From Xanthomonas sp. DAR 80977 (GTDB taxonomy: Bacteria > Pseudomonadota > Gammaproteobacteria > Xanthomonadales > Xanthomonadaceae): a stretch of 64,000 bases of DNA. This document shows, piece by piece, positions 36,047-43,858 of the stretch; the stretch's first letter is position 1, and each line of letters starts with the position of its first letter. Under the pieces are notes generated by a model. That model did not search any database. It was given only the letters and a program-made list of their open reading frames with translations, and was not told where the DNA came from. The stretch spans positions 4,719,001 through 4,783,000 of the forward strand of contig NZ_CP162487.1 of NCBI RefSeq assembly GCF_041240605.1. The letters are read 5' to 3'. The position numbers and the translations under genes were made by a program.

Positions 36047-36688
36047 TTACTTTGCTTTCCGGGTGTAGGCAATCAGGAGCTGTGCGTTCACATCGATCAG
36101 CGCTTCGCGATGTCGATCAATCCGCAAGCTGAGCCGATAGCGACCCGCTGGGAGTGATGGGCTGTAAGCGAATGCGAACTCCTTGGATACCGTGTCCGCC
36201 GAAGACAGGCCCGCTTCCTGCATCGCTATCGGATCTGCATCGAACGCGAACAGGCCTGGCGCAACGCCATCGGCAGCTACGGCAACGGGCACCTCCTCGC
36301 CCCTGCCAACGCGTTGGCTCCGCTCCAATCCCACCTTGGCGGAGCCAGATGACTGAACGCGCTCCAGCTGCACCACCGCGCCCACATCGGCACGCACCAG
36401 CCGGTCGCCGGCATCTGCCACCTCACTCGAATCATGGCCTGTGAGTAGCACGCCGATGAAGATCGGTGGTTCCGCGTCATCGGCCTGTGCGGGCAAGTCG
36501 AACTCCAGTTCAATGGGCCCCGCATCGTGCGGGACCAAATCACGCACCAACGGCACGACAGTTCGCATATCACTCCGCTCCTTTGCGATGGGCTTGCTTG
36601 CGGGCTGTGGCGGCCCGCCGCATCCGGCGATCAAGCCGATCAGCAGCGCCAACAGGGAAAGACGCACTCGGTCCTTTACGATGGGCAC
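36047..36688 (-). CDS. Putative X-T4SS immunity lipoprotein (DUF5625-like)
   Basis: The product has 213 residues. GTG 36688 is chosen because GGAGGG lies 6 nt upstream and it gives a lipoprotein signal (RLSLLALLIGLIAGC). The mature part is beta-rich (IELEFDLPAQADDAEPPIFI and PAGRYRLSLRIDRHREALID), resembling DUF5625 in my recollection. It precedes the effector gene by 12 nt. Periplasmic lipoproteins paired with X-T4SS toxins protect the producer, so cognate immunity is the likely job. Confidence 0.68.
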   Translation of the reverse strand: MPIVKDRVRLSLLALLIGLIAGCGGPPQPASKPIAKERSDMRTVVPLVRDLVPHDAGPIELEFDLPAQADDAEPPIFIGVLLTGHDSSEVADAGDRLVRADVGAVVQLERVQSSGSAKVGLERSQRVGRGEEVPVAVAADGVAPGLFAFDADPIAMQEAGLSSADTVSKEFAFAYSPSLPAGRYRLSLRIDRHREALIDVNAQLLIAYTRKAK

Positions 36689-36793
36689 GCGTAACCCTCC
36701 AGATGGTATCGATGTCGCAACCAAGAGCAATTGGATCATGTTGCCAAGGCCGCCCGCTGCCATGGTAGCGACAATCTCTCCGCCTTTCGCGGG

Positions 36794-36988
36794 CTAGATC
36801 CGCGTGCTGATGGCATCGCCCTCCACCACCGACACCGCCACCTCCCCAGCACGCACGGTGGTCCGCACCTTGCTGCCACTGACGAAGCCCAGTCGCTCCA
36901 GCCACAGGCCACGCAGGCGCAGGACCAGGACCGGTGGTCGCCGGTGTAACGCTGTTCGCCGGAATAGTGATCGACACCGCCAGTGCAC
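36794..36988 (-). pseudogene. SymE-like toxin remnant
   Basis: Codons for VLVLRLRGLWLERLGFVSG match the SymE core (LRLxGxWLExxGF). Upstream, the SymE-like segment VDHYSGEQRYTGDH lies in another frame, so a one-base shift seems to break the gene. A readable 64-codon frame from ATG 36988 remains but with an unrelated N-terminus. A second SymE core lies at 40439-40594. Confidence 0.5.
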
Positions 36989-37131
36989 TGGATAGGCTGG
37001 CGCGGGACGCGTTGACGGCAGCGGCGGATCGCGGCATCGAGAGCGGCGTCTAACAGTGCGGCAGCAGCGTTCCGACTTGACGCAAGATCGGATAGCAAGC
37101 TAAAGAGCCGCAGGGATGACATGATCGACGA

Positions 37132-37974
37132 ATGGACATGGCGAAAACACCTCCACTGAAGACCACATGGCTAGCCTGCGCGGCAATCGCGGCGCTCTCC
37201 ACGACAGCATGTTCGGCGCAGCCGCCGTCCCCCGCGCCCAACCATGCCCCCAGCAGCGGGCGGCTGTCGGTGGCCGCAGCGCAAGCCGCAGCCGGCAACG
37301 CTCTACAACCGGGCGAGTACGTCACAGAAAAGGGGTGGGGGCGCCTGCTGCTCAAGGAACAGAACGGGGCGTTAACGTTTTCCTTGGAAAGCACCACCGG
37401 GGAAGACGTATGTGCGCTGGATGGAGCGATCGACAGCTATCGGGGCGTCGCCAACGGCGACAACGGCCAATCCGCCTGCAGCGTGAAGTTCACCAGCACC
37501 CAGCAAGGCATTGACGTGACCGCGGCGACACCCGCCGAGTGCAAGGCATTCTGCGGCTACAACGGCGATTTCGAAGCGCCCTACCTGCGGGTGAAGGAAG
37601 GCTGCGGCCGGGACGATCTGGATCGCACACGGACTGCATTCAAGCGCTTCTATGACGGCAAGAACTACAAGGCGGCGATCACCACCTTGTCCCCCACACT
37701 GACGAATTGCTTGCCGACGCTGGAATGGGAAGAAGAAGGCGCCATTCGCAACGACCTGGCCATCACCCAGTACAAGAACGGGCTGTATGCGCAATGTCTG
37801 GCCACGCTCGACAAGTATGCCGAGGACGCCGGCAAGGACGACGACGCAGCGGTGGAAGGATGGACGCCGACGCTGGCGGATCGCCAACTGGCGATCGTGC
37901 GCGCGGCGAGAACCAACATCGGCTTGTGCCGTAAAGCCTTGGCAAAAAATAGGCAACAAGAAGCCGCAGAGTAG
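37132..37974 (+). CDS. Cysteine-rich periplasmic lipoprotein, candidate immunity factor
   Basis: The product has 280 residues. A signal peptide with lipobox (ALSTTAC) is followed by a beta-rich domain with conserved Cys (DVCALDGAI, SACSVKF, ECKAFCGYNGDFEAPY), then a helical C-terminal third. The GxY...C layout is reminiscent of lysozyme-inhibitor lipoproteins such as LprI, but I cannot assign it. It is tail-to-tail with the lysozyme effector gene (6 nt between stops). A second immunity or inhibitor role is plausible. Confidence 0.55.
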   Translation: MDMAKTPPLKTTWLACAAIAALSTTACSAQPPSPAPNHAPSSGRLSVAAAQAAAGNALQPGEYVTEKGWGRLLLKEQNGALTFSLESTTGEDVCALDGAIDSYRGVANGDNGQSACSVKFTSTQQGIDVTAATPAECKAFCGYNGDFEAPYLRVKEGCGRDDLDRTRTAFKRFYDGKNYKAAITTLSPTLTNCLPTLEWEEEGAIRNDLAITQYKNGLYAQCLATLDKYAEDAGKDDDAAVEGWTPTLADRQLAIVRAARTNIGLCRKALAKNRQQEAAE

Positions 37975-37980
37975 CAGCAA

Positions 37981-39819
37981 CTATCCGATGGATTGACCCT
38001 GGCTTCGTGACTGCTCTAGCTGCTGAGTCAATGCCAATTCCTGGGAGATCGCCTGATTTGCCACTGCAAGCTTGGCATCGGACTGTCCAATAGGCGTTTG
38101 CATGGCCTCCTGTACCGGAACATGCGCACGCAGTTGTGCAGGATCATTGAGCGCCCCCTGCACGGCAAAGATGCGTTCGGGTCCAGCAACCACATGATCC
38201 ACGCGTGTCAGGGCATTGCCTGACATCGAATAGCCACCGACATCAGGATACTGATCCCGGTTGTCCTTGCATGCCGCCAAAAGACCTCTGCATAGACGTT
38301 CGCTGCTCTCATCGAATGGCACCCCGGTTTGGTTGCCAAGCCGTTGAACGCCATCTCTTATCTGCAACAGCATGGCGTGATTGGGATGCGCCGGGTTGTC
38401 GGGTCCCACGCGATCAGGCGGATCCTGCTGCTGGTTCAAGTTGAGATCCGTCGCGCCGCTATCGCTCCGTACACGCGCCTCACCCAATTCGATGCCGAGA
38501 CTACCAGGGTGATAGTCCTTGACTGTCACGGTTTGACCCTGCCCGTTGCCAATCAACAGGTCGGCACCTTGTAACCGGTAGGTGTGCTGGCCATCCGCAC
38601 TTCGAAACACACCTTCTGGATCTTCTGCTTGTCGCGTGCCGCCCGTCAGCCGTTGGCCACTCCAGAAGATTTGCCCATTGCGATCGGCATCTTGGACTAC
38701 ATCACCATCACCAACGACATAGGTGTCGCTACCGGCACCGCCACGTAGTACGTCGCGACCTTCTCCACCGATCAGAACATCATCCCCTCGACCTCCGATC
38801 AGCGTGTCATTCCCGCCCTGCCCCAGCAGCAGATCGTTATTTGCAACCTCATTTCCATTACGGGTCCGCGTTGCATCCAATGTCGCGGCATGATTGGCGT
38901 CCACCGCCACACGCGCCGAATCCCGACCAGCATCGACATAGATCGAACCCGCATTGAAGGCAGCATCGGTCAGACGATCGGAGATTTCCGGATGTTGCTC
39001 GCGCAGATCAGACAGCAATCGTGTGCGGGCAGGCTCCAAAGATTGCGCCAGTGTCTGCACTTGGCCTCGACCAGCCAGCAAGGTAGCGTAGTCGCGGTTC
39101 GCTTCTGAGATGAGATTGCGCTGGCCAGGATTTCCATCCACATCGACGCCCCAGCGTGTCTCGTCCCGATTGATGCGATCCCGGTGCTGTTGGTACATGC
39201 GGTACGTCGACAACGCCTCTTCGGCTGTCACGTTGTTCGGATCGTTGTAGAGACCGAACAGTTCCGCCTCCATCACGCGGCGCTTGCGCAGGCCCGCTTC
39301 GGCAGTCGCATTGCTGCCCCACGCGTTGTATCGCATTTCGTACCATGCCTCGGCGCGATCTCCCGAGGTGATGGCATCCCGGAACGGCTGCATGTTGTTG
39401 GCGTAGGATCCGGCACCACGGTTGTAGACCAACGACACCAACGCAGCGCGCTCCTGTGACATCGGCATATTCAGGCCAGCGATCGGCCGCTCATACTCCG
39501 GCATTGATGCTGAAAGCAGACTGTCCCCCTCGGCGGCATTGAGCGTCCTGTCGAATTGCAACCCTAGTCTTGTGCGGTCGCCAGGAGCAGCGGCATCGAT
39601 GGCCCCGAGCTGGCGCCACTGTGCATCCGTAAGCGCAATTCCCGAATTGCGCCATAGCTCGGTGTTGTTGGAACGGTTGAAGGTATATCCATATCCGATG
39701 GTGGCCCGTCCATCCCTTACGTCCTGCGACCTTTCATGCAGGCTTTCAGTGAGCTTTATCAAATCGCCGGTCAACGTGTTGTACTGCTCTTGGGTGAGCT
39801 CACGATAGGCAATAGGCAT
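37981..39819 (-). CDS. X-T4SS effector: lysozyme-like domain, RTX repeats, XVIPCD
   Basis: The product has 612 residues. Residues 20-190 form a T4-lysozyme-type (GH24) muramidase: E25 in LTESLHERS, D36 and T40 in RDGRATIGYGYTF, and RAALVSLVYNRGAGSY. Residues 332-366 hold RTX nonapeptides (GQGGNDTLIGGRGDDVLI, GGEGRDVLRGGAGSDTY) that bind calcium. About 475-612 is XVIPCD: NPAHPNHAMLLQIRDGVQRL, LTRVDHVVAG, IFAVQGALNDPAQLRAHVP and a Q-rich end. It should be secreted by the X-T4SS into rival cells to cut peptidoglycan. The immunity gene lies 29 nt upstream. Confidence 0.88.
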   Translation of the reverse strand: MPIAYRELTQEQYNTLTGDLIKLTESLHERSQDVRDGRATIGYGYTFNRSNNTELWRNSGIALTDAQWRQLGAIDAAAPGDRTRLGLQFDRTLNAAEGDSLLSASMPEYERPIAGLNMPMSQERAALVSLVYNRGAGSYANNMQPFRDAITSGDRAEAWYEMRYNAWGSNATAEAGLRKRRVMEAELFGLYNDPNNVTAEEALSTYRMYQQHRDRINRDETRWGVDVDGNPGQRNLISEANRDYATLLAGRGQVQTLAQSLEPARTRLLSDLREQHPEISDRLTDAAFNAGSIYVDAGRDSARVAVDANHAATLDATRTRNGNEVANNDLLLGQGGNDTLIGGRGDDVLIGGEGRDVLRGGAGSDTYVVGDGDVVQDADRNGQIFWSGQRLTGGTRQAEDPEGVFRSADGQHTYRLQGADLLIGNGQGQTVTVKDYHPGSLGIELGEARVRSDSGATDLNLNQQQDPPDRVGPDNPAHPNHAMLLQIRDGVQRLGNQTGVPFDESSERLCRGLLAACKDNRDQYPDVGGYSMSGNALTRVDHVVAGPERIFAVQGALNDPAQLRAHVPVQEAMQTPIGQSDAKLAVANQAISQELALTQQLEQSRSQGQSIG

Positions 39820-39848
39820 AGAATGATCTCCGTATCAAAGAACCACCG

Positions 39849-40340
39849 CTACATGATGTTCGAGTAATCCCCTATCTCATTGCACACTTCCTGCGGGGGA
39901 TTACTCACCTTCACCACCCGGCGCTTGCTAGCGGCCGCGTCGTCTTTAGGGGCAACGATGCGATAGAGAAGATAGAGGCTACCCCGCGATTCCCACAGAC
40001 CGAACGTTGAGAGCTCCGAGAACTGATACGTCGTCCCGTCAGCTTGAAGCACCTTGATGTCGCACTCGGCGTAGCTGCCCCAGCCACATGTGGCGTCCAA
40101 GGACCGGATTCCACCGCCACGCCCGTCAAGATCGAAATGGTAGGAACGCCCGCTGCTGTCCTCGACCACCTGGGGAGCAACCTGGCTTGCTGGCGACGAT
40201 GTACTGCTCCCCCAGCCACGTGATTGTTCACATAGAGAGACACCCGCTGACGCGGCGTCTTCACCGCCAGCCGACACGGAAGCACACCCTGTCGTCAGAG
40301 TCAGGGTCAAGAAGAGATACTGAAAGAACTTGGTTTTCAT
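39849..40340 (-). CDS. Immunity lipoprotein for the lysozyme-like effector
   Basis: The product has 163 residues. ATG 40340 has AAGGAG 7 nt upstream. The signal MKTKFFQYLFLTLTLTTGC ends in a lipobox. The mature domain is beta-rich with one Cys pair (ATCGWGSYAECDIKVLQ) and the LYLLYRIVAP motif. It is the first gene of a two-gene operon with the effector. By analogy with the known X. citri lysozyme/immunity pair, it should block the toxin in the periplasm. A truncated paralogue lies at 34816-34992. Confidence 0.75.
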   Translation of the reverse strand: MKTKFFQYLFLTLTLTTGCASVSAGGEDAASAGVSLCEQSRGWGSSTSSPASQVAPQVVEDSSGRSYHFDLDGRGGGIRSLDATCGWGSYAECDIKVLQADGTTYQFSELSTFGLWESRGSLYLLYRIVAPKDDAAASKRRVVKVSNPPQEVCNEIGDYSNIM

Positions 40341-40438
40341 GCATGCTCTCCTTGCGTTAACGGGACACTGGCCACGCGCCGATGTGCTGGAGGTTCCGCT
40401 GTGCGGAAAGTAGCTCACCCACCTGCCGCGCGTCCACG

Positions 40439-40594
40439 TCAATCGCGATCCGGATTTGCAAGCTCCATCACCAATCTGCCGTTTCGGCAGGTGATCTGAA
40501 CCTTACGGCCGATGGCTAAGCCCAGTCGCTCCAACCACAGGCCGCTCAGGCGCAGGACCGGGACACGGCGGCCGTCGGTGTGGCGGTGCAACAC
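40439..40594 (-). pseudogene. Second SymE-like toxin remnant
   Basis: The minus strand reads HTDGRRVPVLRLSGLWLERL, then GLAIGRKVQITCRNG and LVMELANPD, the SymE core. A TGA lies upstream in frame and only GTG 40594 could start it, giving 51 residues against about 70-110 for intact SymE. It lies upstream of the immunity gene. It is probably a truncated remnant. Confidence 0.55.
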
Positions 40595-40771
40595 GGCATA
40601 GCCGGGGGCGCAATGATGGGCTGAGTGGCCGCCTGAGCGCCGCTTATGCCCTCAGGCGCCTCACTCCCTTTGCTCGCGCACTGACGCTCGCTGCATCCCA
40701 GGGCCGGCCCCGCACCACGAGGCCAGCCCGCTCCGGCGACGCATCCCTGCCGCATCCCACCCATGCCGCGA

Positions 40772-41371
40772 TCAATGCAGCCGCCCGCCTCCCGCAGGCA
40801 GCGCGCCCCACTCCACCGCATAGACCGCCCGCTCCTCGCGCACGCCGTTGGACGTGGGTTCGTGCAGCGGCTGGCGCTCGATCTGCAGCAGCAGCGCCCG
40901 CATCGCGTTCGCTGCCTCGCAGAGCGTGTCGCCCACCTCTGGGAATGCCTGGCCGGCACGCGCGGTTGCATCGCCGGCTGCCACCGCACGGGCATGGGCC
41001 GAGACGGTCTCGGCCAGCAGGGTGAGCTGGTCGAGTTGCGCCAGCGTGACGCGGAAGGCGCCGCCGCCCATGTCCGGCGCCACGGCGACGGTGGCAGCGG
41101 GCCGGGCGTCGCGCGTCGTGTCGGTCCGCTGCGCAGGATAGGACAGCGCGTCCAGCACCAGTTCCACCTGGTCGGCCAACAGCTCCAGACAGACCGCCAG
41201 CTCGCCCATGCGCACTTTAGGCTCGGCGGCACGCTCCTCGTCCGGCGTGCGCGGCTGCGCCAGCCGGACCAGGAACCTCACGTGATCGCGCAGCTTCGCC
41301 AGCCGGAACTGGCTCTCCTCCGGCAGGAAATAGCCGGGCATGTCTTCATCGTCCAACCGGTCGTACGACAT
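40772..41371 (-). CDS. XAC0095-family-like protein
   Basis: The product has 199 residues, cytosolic and largely helical. Its opening (DDEDMPGYFLPEESQFRLAK, then LRDHVRFLVRLAQPRTPDEE) matches the XAC0095-type xanthomonad family as I recall it. A second helical half (LAQLDQLTLLAETVSAHARA) follows. Function is unknown. AGGAGG stands 6 nt before ATG 41371. A structured leader of about 230 nt with an internal terminator precedes it, so expression is probably controlled by RNA structure. Confidence 0.65.
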   Translation of the reverse strand: MSYDRLDDEDMPGYFLPEESQFRLAKLRDHVRFLVRLAQPRTPDEERAAEPKVRMGELAVCLELLADQVELVLDALSYPAQRTDTTRDARPAATVAVAPDMGGGAFRVTLAQLDQLTLLAETVSAHARAVAAGDATARAGQAFPEVGDTLCEAANAMRALLLQIERQPLHEPTSNGVREERAVYAVEWGALPAGGGRLH

Positions 41372-41429
41372 CGTTGCCTCCTCGTTCCATGAAGGGGTCC
41401 GCCCGCCACGCAGGGCGGACGGGAAGTCG

Positions 41430-41596
41430 GGAGGTTCGAAACCGCTAGTAGCCGGCGGGCGTATTTCCCCGAAGGGTGTTGTATTAGCCGCCCTCCCGAC
41501 GCAGGCATCGCGTCGGCTTGCGCCCGAGCATCGGGCACAAAAAACCCACCGGTTTGTCGGAGGTGGGTACCGCTACTAGAGGAGTTTCGACGCTCC
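41430..41596 (-). ncRNA. Structured leader RNA, possibly C4-like antisense element
   Basis: On the minus strand, the distal arm 41572-41596 and proximal arm 41430-41452 are partly complementary (GCTACTAG and GTTTCGA words shared in inverted form). Between them lie an intrinsic terminator and a compact domain with an ACCCTTCGGGG tetraloop hairpin inside GGGCGG...CCGCC. This layout recalls the phage C4 antisense RNA class, which pairs with nearby target sites. That assignment is by memory of the motif only. Confidence 0.4.
41539..41568 (-). terminator. Intrinsic terminator inside the leader
   Basis: On the minus strand, ACCCACC pairs with GGTGGGT and is followed by six T. It lies about 170 nt upstream of the XAC0095-like ATG in the same orientation. 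It therefore either ends a small upstream RNA or attenuates the gene. Confidence 0.75.
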
Positions 41597-41814
41597 TTGA
41601 TGCAAAGAGTGCTACCGTGATGCGCGGCCTGTCAATAGCGATTTGTAGAATCCTTCATCAAAAATTTGACTCGCTCTAGCGGCGTCAGTGGCTACCTAAT
41701 ATTCGTCGGTCCCATTACGGACCAGATGGTTACCGCGCCGGGCTGACTGCGCAACTAAGTCCACGGAGGTCAAACTGACAACATAAGAGAAAGTGCACTC
41801 TGACCCCAGTTCAC

Positions 41815-42564
41815 TTACATGGCCAGCGCGCTGGCTGGCATCTGGTCCCAGCGACGACCGTCCAGCTCGCGACCGTTGGCCTTCTTCGACCGTCGCACGC
41901 CGTCGGCACCATGAGCACCCCACTGCTTGAAGAAGAAGCTGACGCCCGCCGCCCTGCACTGCTCGCGGATGTTCCGCGCCCATTCCAGCCGCATTGGCCT
42001 AGCGCCATGACCCGACTCACCTCCAACAATGACCCATGCGATGCCCGTCAGGTCCAACTCTCCCAGATCTTCCAGCAGCGGCTCGGCCGACAGGAACCGC
42101 GTCAACGCAGGGACATTGCGCAGATGATCGATACGCGGTACACCATGGCGGCGATTCTCGACCGACGTGCCCAACCAAATGTGCGCAGGCAATACCTTGC
42201 CCTGCAAGTACTCTGCCATGCGCTCCGGCCGCTTGGTCAGCACCTGGAACGTATGCCAGTCAGCGGCGGACATCTTGGTGAACACCTGGTCGATGAAGGC
42301 ATCCGGCACTTTCGGGTGGAAAAGGTCGCTCATCGAGTTTACGAAGTAGATCGTGGGCTTCTTCCGCTCCAGCGGCTCGGACAGCTTCTCCGTCCGAAGC
42401 CGGATTTTTTTGAACCCGTGCTCGTAGCCAGGCACGCCCATCGCCTGTAGGCGCCGAGCCATAACCTCTGCATAGCAGTGCTTGCATCCGGCAGACACCT
42501 TGGTGCACCCAATAATTGGGTTCCAAGTCGCCTCAGTCCATTCAATTCGCGAGCCGGACGCCAT
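41815..42564 (-). CDS. Three-Cys-motif protein, DUF5131 (phage Gp37/Gp68 family)
   Basis: The product has 249 residues. It has the family N-terminus IEWTEATWNPIIGC with C20, C27 and C30 (CTKVSAGCKHC), a cluster-like motif similar to radical-SAM binding. Then NSMSDLFHPKVP, ILGTSVEN-like WLGTSVENRR and GGESGHGARPM follow. The family occurs in phages and mobile islands and is of unknown activity. It follows its known partner gene tcmP by 8 nt. GAGGTGA precedes the ATG. Confidence 0.85.
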   Translation of the reverse strand: MASGSRIEWTEATWNPIIGCTKVSAGCKHCYAEVMARRLQAMGVPGYEHGFKKIRLRTEKLSEPLERKKPTIYFVNSMSDLFHPKVPDAFIDQVFTKMSAADWHTFQVLTKRPERMAEYLQGKVLPAHIWLGTSVENRRHGVPRIDHLRNVPALTRFLSAEPLLEDLGELDLTGIAWVIVGGESGHGARPMRLEWARNIREQCRAAGVSFFFKQWGAHGADGVRRSKKANGRELDGRRWDQMPASALAM

Positions 42565-42572
42565 AGGTCACC

Positions 42573-43394
42573 TCAGAAACCAAAATCGTTCTGCACCATG
42601 CCGCCGCGCAGGGTGCTCCAAATGTTCGCACCCAATGGGTGTTTGCTGGCCAGCACTAACCGATAGATCTCGCGCTGACCAGTGTTGCGGATGGCTTTCG
42701 CATGCGGTGACACATGGTAACCAACGCCACGTATCAGCGACACCCAATGCTCAAAAAATCGCTGGCGGATCACGCTCTTGCCGTGGCTTCCAAGACACAC
42801 ATCCCGCCAGCCTGGCGCCACTTTGTCGAAGCTCGGCCACAGGTCCGCACGACTGACCAAATTTCGTGTCATATCAAGCGAGGCGAAGTGGATCATCAGA
42901 TCAACCCGCCCTAGCCGCGACAGCGATTGGATCACCGAGAACGGCAACGCGTGCAGAGCGTACGGATCCAGGTATGCCAGATGCAGGCCCTTCCGCGGCA
43001 ACTTAGATGCAATCCGTTGGACTACCGCTTCCGCGGCCCCAATATGTTCGTCGACGCGTGTGGAATACAACATTCCGAGCCGCGCCTTGCATGCGGCGAC
43101 GTTCGCTGGCGATACATCGCCAATGATGATCCGACTGAACGGGTACGCACCGCGGCCCTCCACTGACGCTTCCATTGCAGCCAGGGTGCCACCAGGAACC
43201 ACAGTGCTTCCTGAACCTCTGATCCGAGAACGGCCGGGACCGCAGTACAAATCCAGCAGACACGGCTCTCCACGCATTTTGCCGCGTGCCATCCGGGATG
43301 CGCGGACATATCCTTTTAAGAGTTCGTGTTTGTCTTTGACCCATGATCCCACTACTTCCTGCGGATATCCATCTGAGCCCGCTTCGTACTCCAT
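42573..43394 (-). CDS. tcmP: Three-Cys-motif partner protein TcmP
   Basis: The product has 273 residues. The N-terminus shows VVGSWVKDKHELLKGYV and the methyltransferase-like loop LLDLYCGPGRSRI, with LAYLDPYALHALPFSVI further on, as in the TcmP family always found beside DUF5131 genes. ATG 43394 is used because a G-rich site precedes it; the open frame extends to 43442. The pair is translationally close (8 nt). It may modify nucleic acid in a mobile-element conflict, but no function is established. Confidence 0.8.
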   Translation of the reverse strand: MEYEAGSDGYPQEVVGSWVKDKHELLKGYVRASRMARGKMRGEPCLLDLYCGPGRSRIRGSGSTVVPGGTLAAMEASVEGRGAYPFSRIIIGDVSPANVAACKARLGMLYSTRVDEHIGAAEAVVQRIASKLPRKGLHLAYLDPYALHALPFSVIQSLSRLGRVDLMIHFASLDMTRNLVSRADLWPSFDKVAPGWRDVCLGSHGKSVIRQRFFEHWVSLIRGVGYHVSPHAKAIRNTGQREIYRLVLASKHPLGANIWSTLRGGMVQNDFGF

Positions 43395-43858
43395 GCAGCC
43401 CCCCAGTGCTCCTATCCTCGTCTGCATCCTAACCGCCAACAATTAGGCATGCACGCACCAACTATGCAGTTCCTGCAGTGCCACTCGGCTGCACGTGCTT
43501 CCGTCGGTGACAGCCGGTCCTAAAAAACTGGTCCAAGCCCACTTCCTACTCGCAGATGCTAGATACCTGATGACCTTTTGGGAACTCGCTCGATTTCGCT
43601 GGCAACAAGCATCGGTCATCCTTACAAGAGAAAACTTGGGTCAGGATGCTGCTTTACAACGATTCGCTCCGCCATCAACCCGTACAATACCATCGTGATC
43701 CGCCCAAAATTTAGTGCCGACACGCGCAGAAATTATCTGTTCCGCGATGCTATCTAGCCGCGCCTGAAGCAGCGCGCGGCGCCTTGGTACGTACCGGTAG
43801 ACCGAAGAAGGTCAAAGCGTCAGAAACTGAACTGCACTCTTACCCTATTTCCTCCTAT
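43395..43858. other. 464-nt gap in the island
   Basis: No supported gene. A 67-codon plus-strand frame at 43495-43698 lacks a ribosome site and family features. Composition shifts toward AT here, marking the start of the helicase segment. Confidence 0.5.

Noticed and set aside
38700..38830. Separate RTX toxin gene
   Set aside because: The RTX nonapeptides lie inside the lysozyme effector frame and are not an independent toxin.
43495..43698. 67-codon plus-strand frame
   Set aside because: No ribosome site, no domain and no conservation signal visible.
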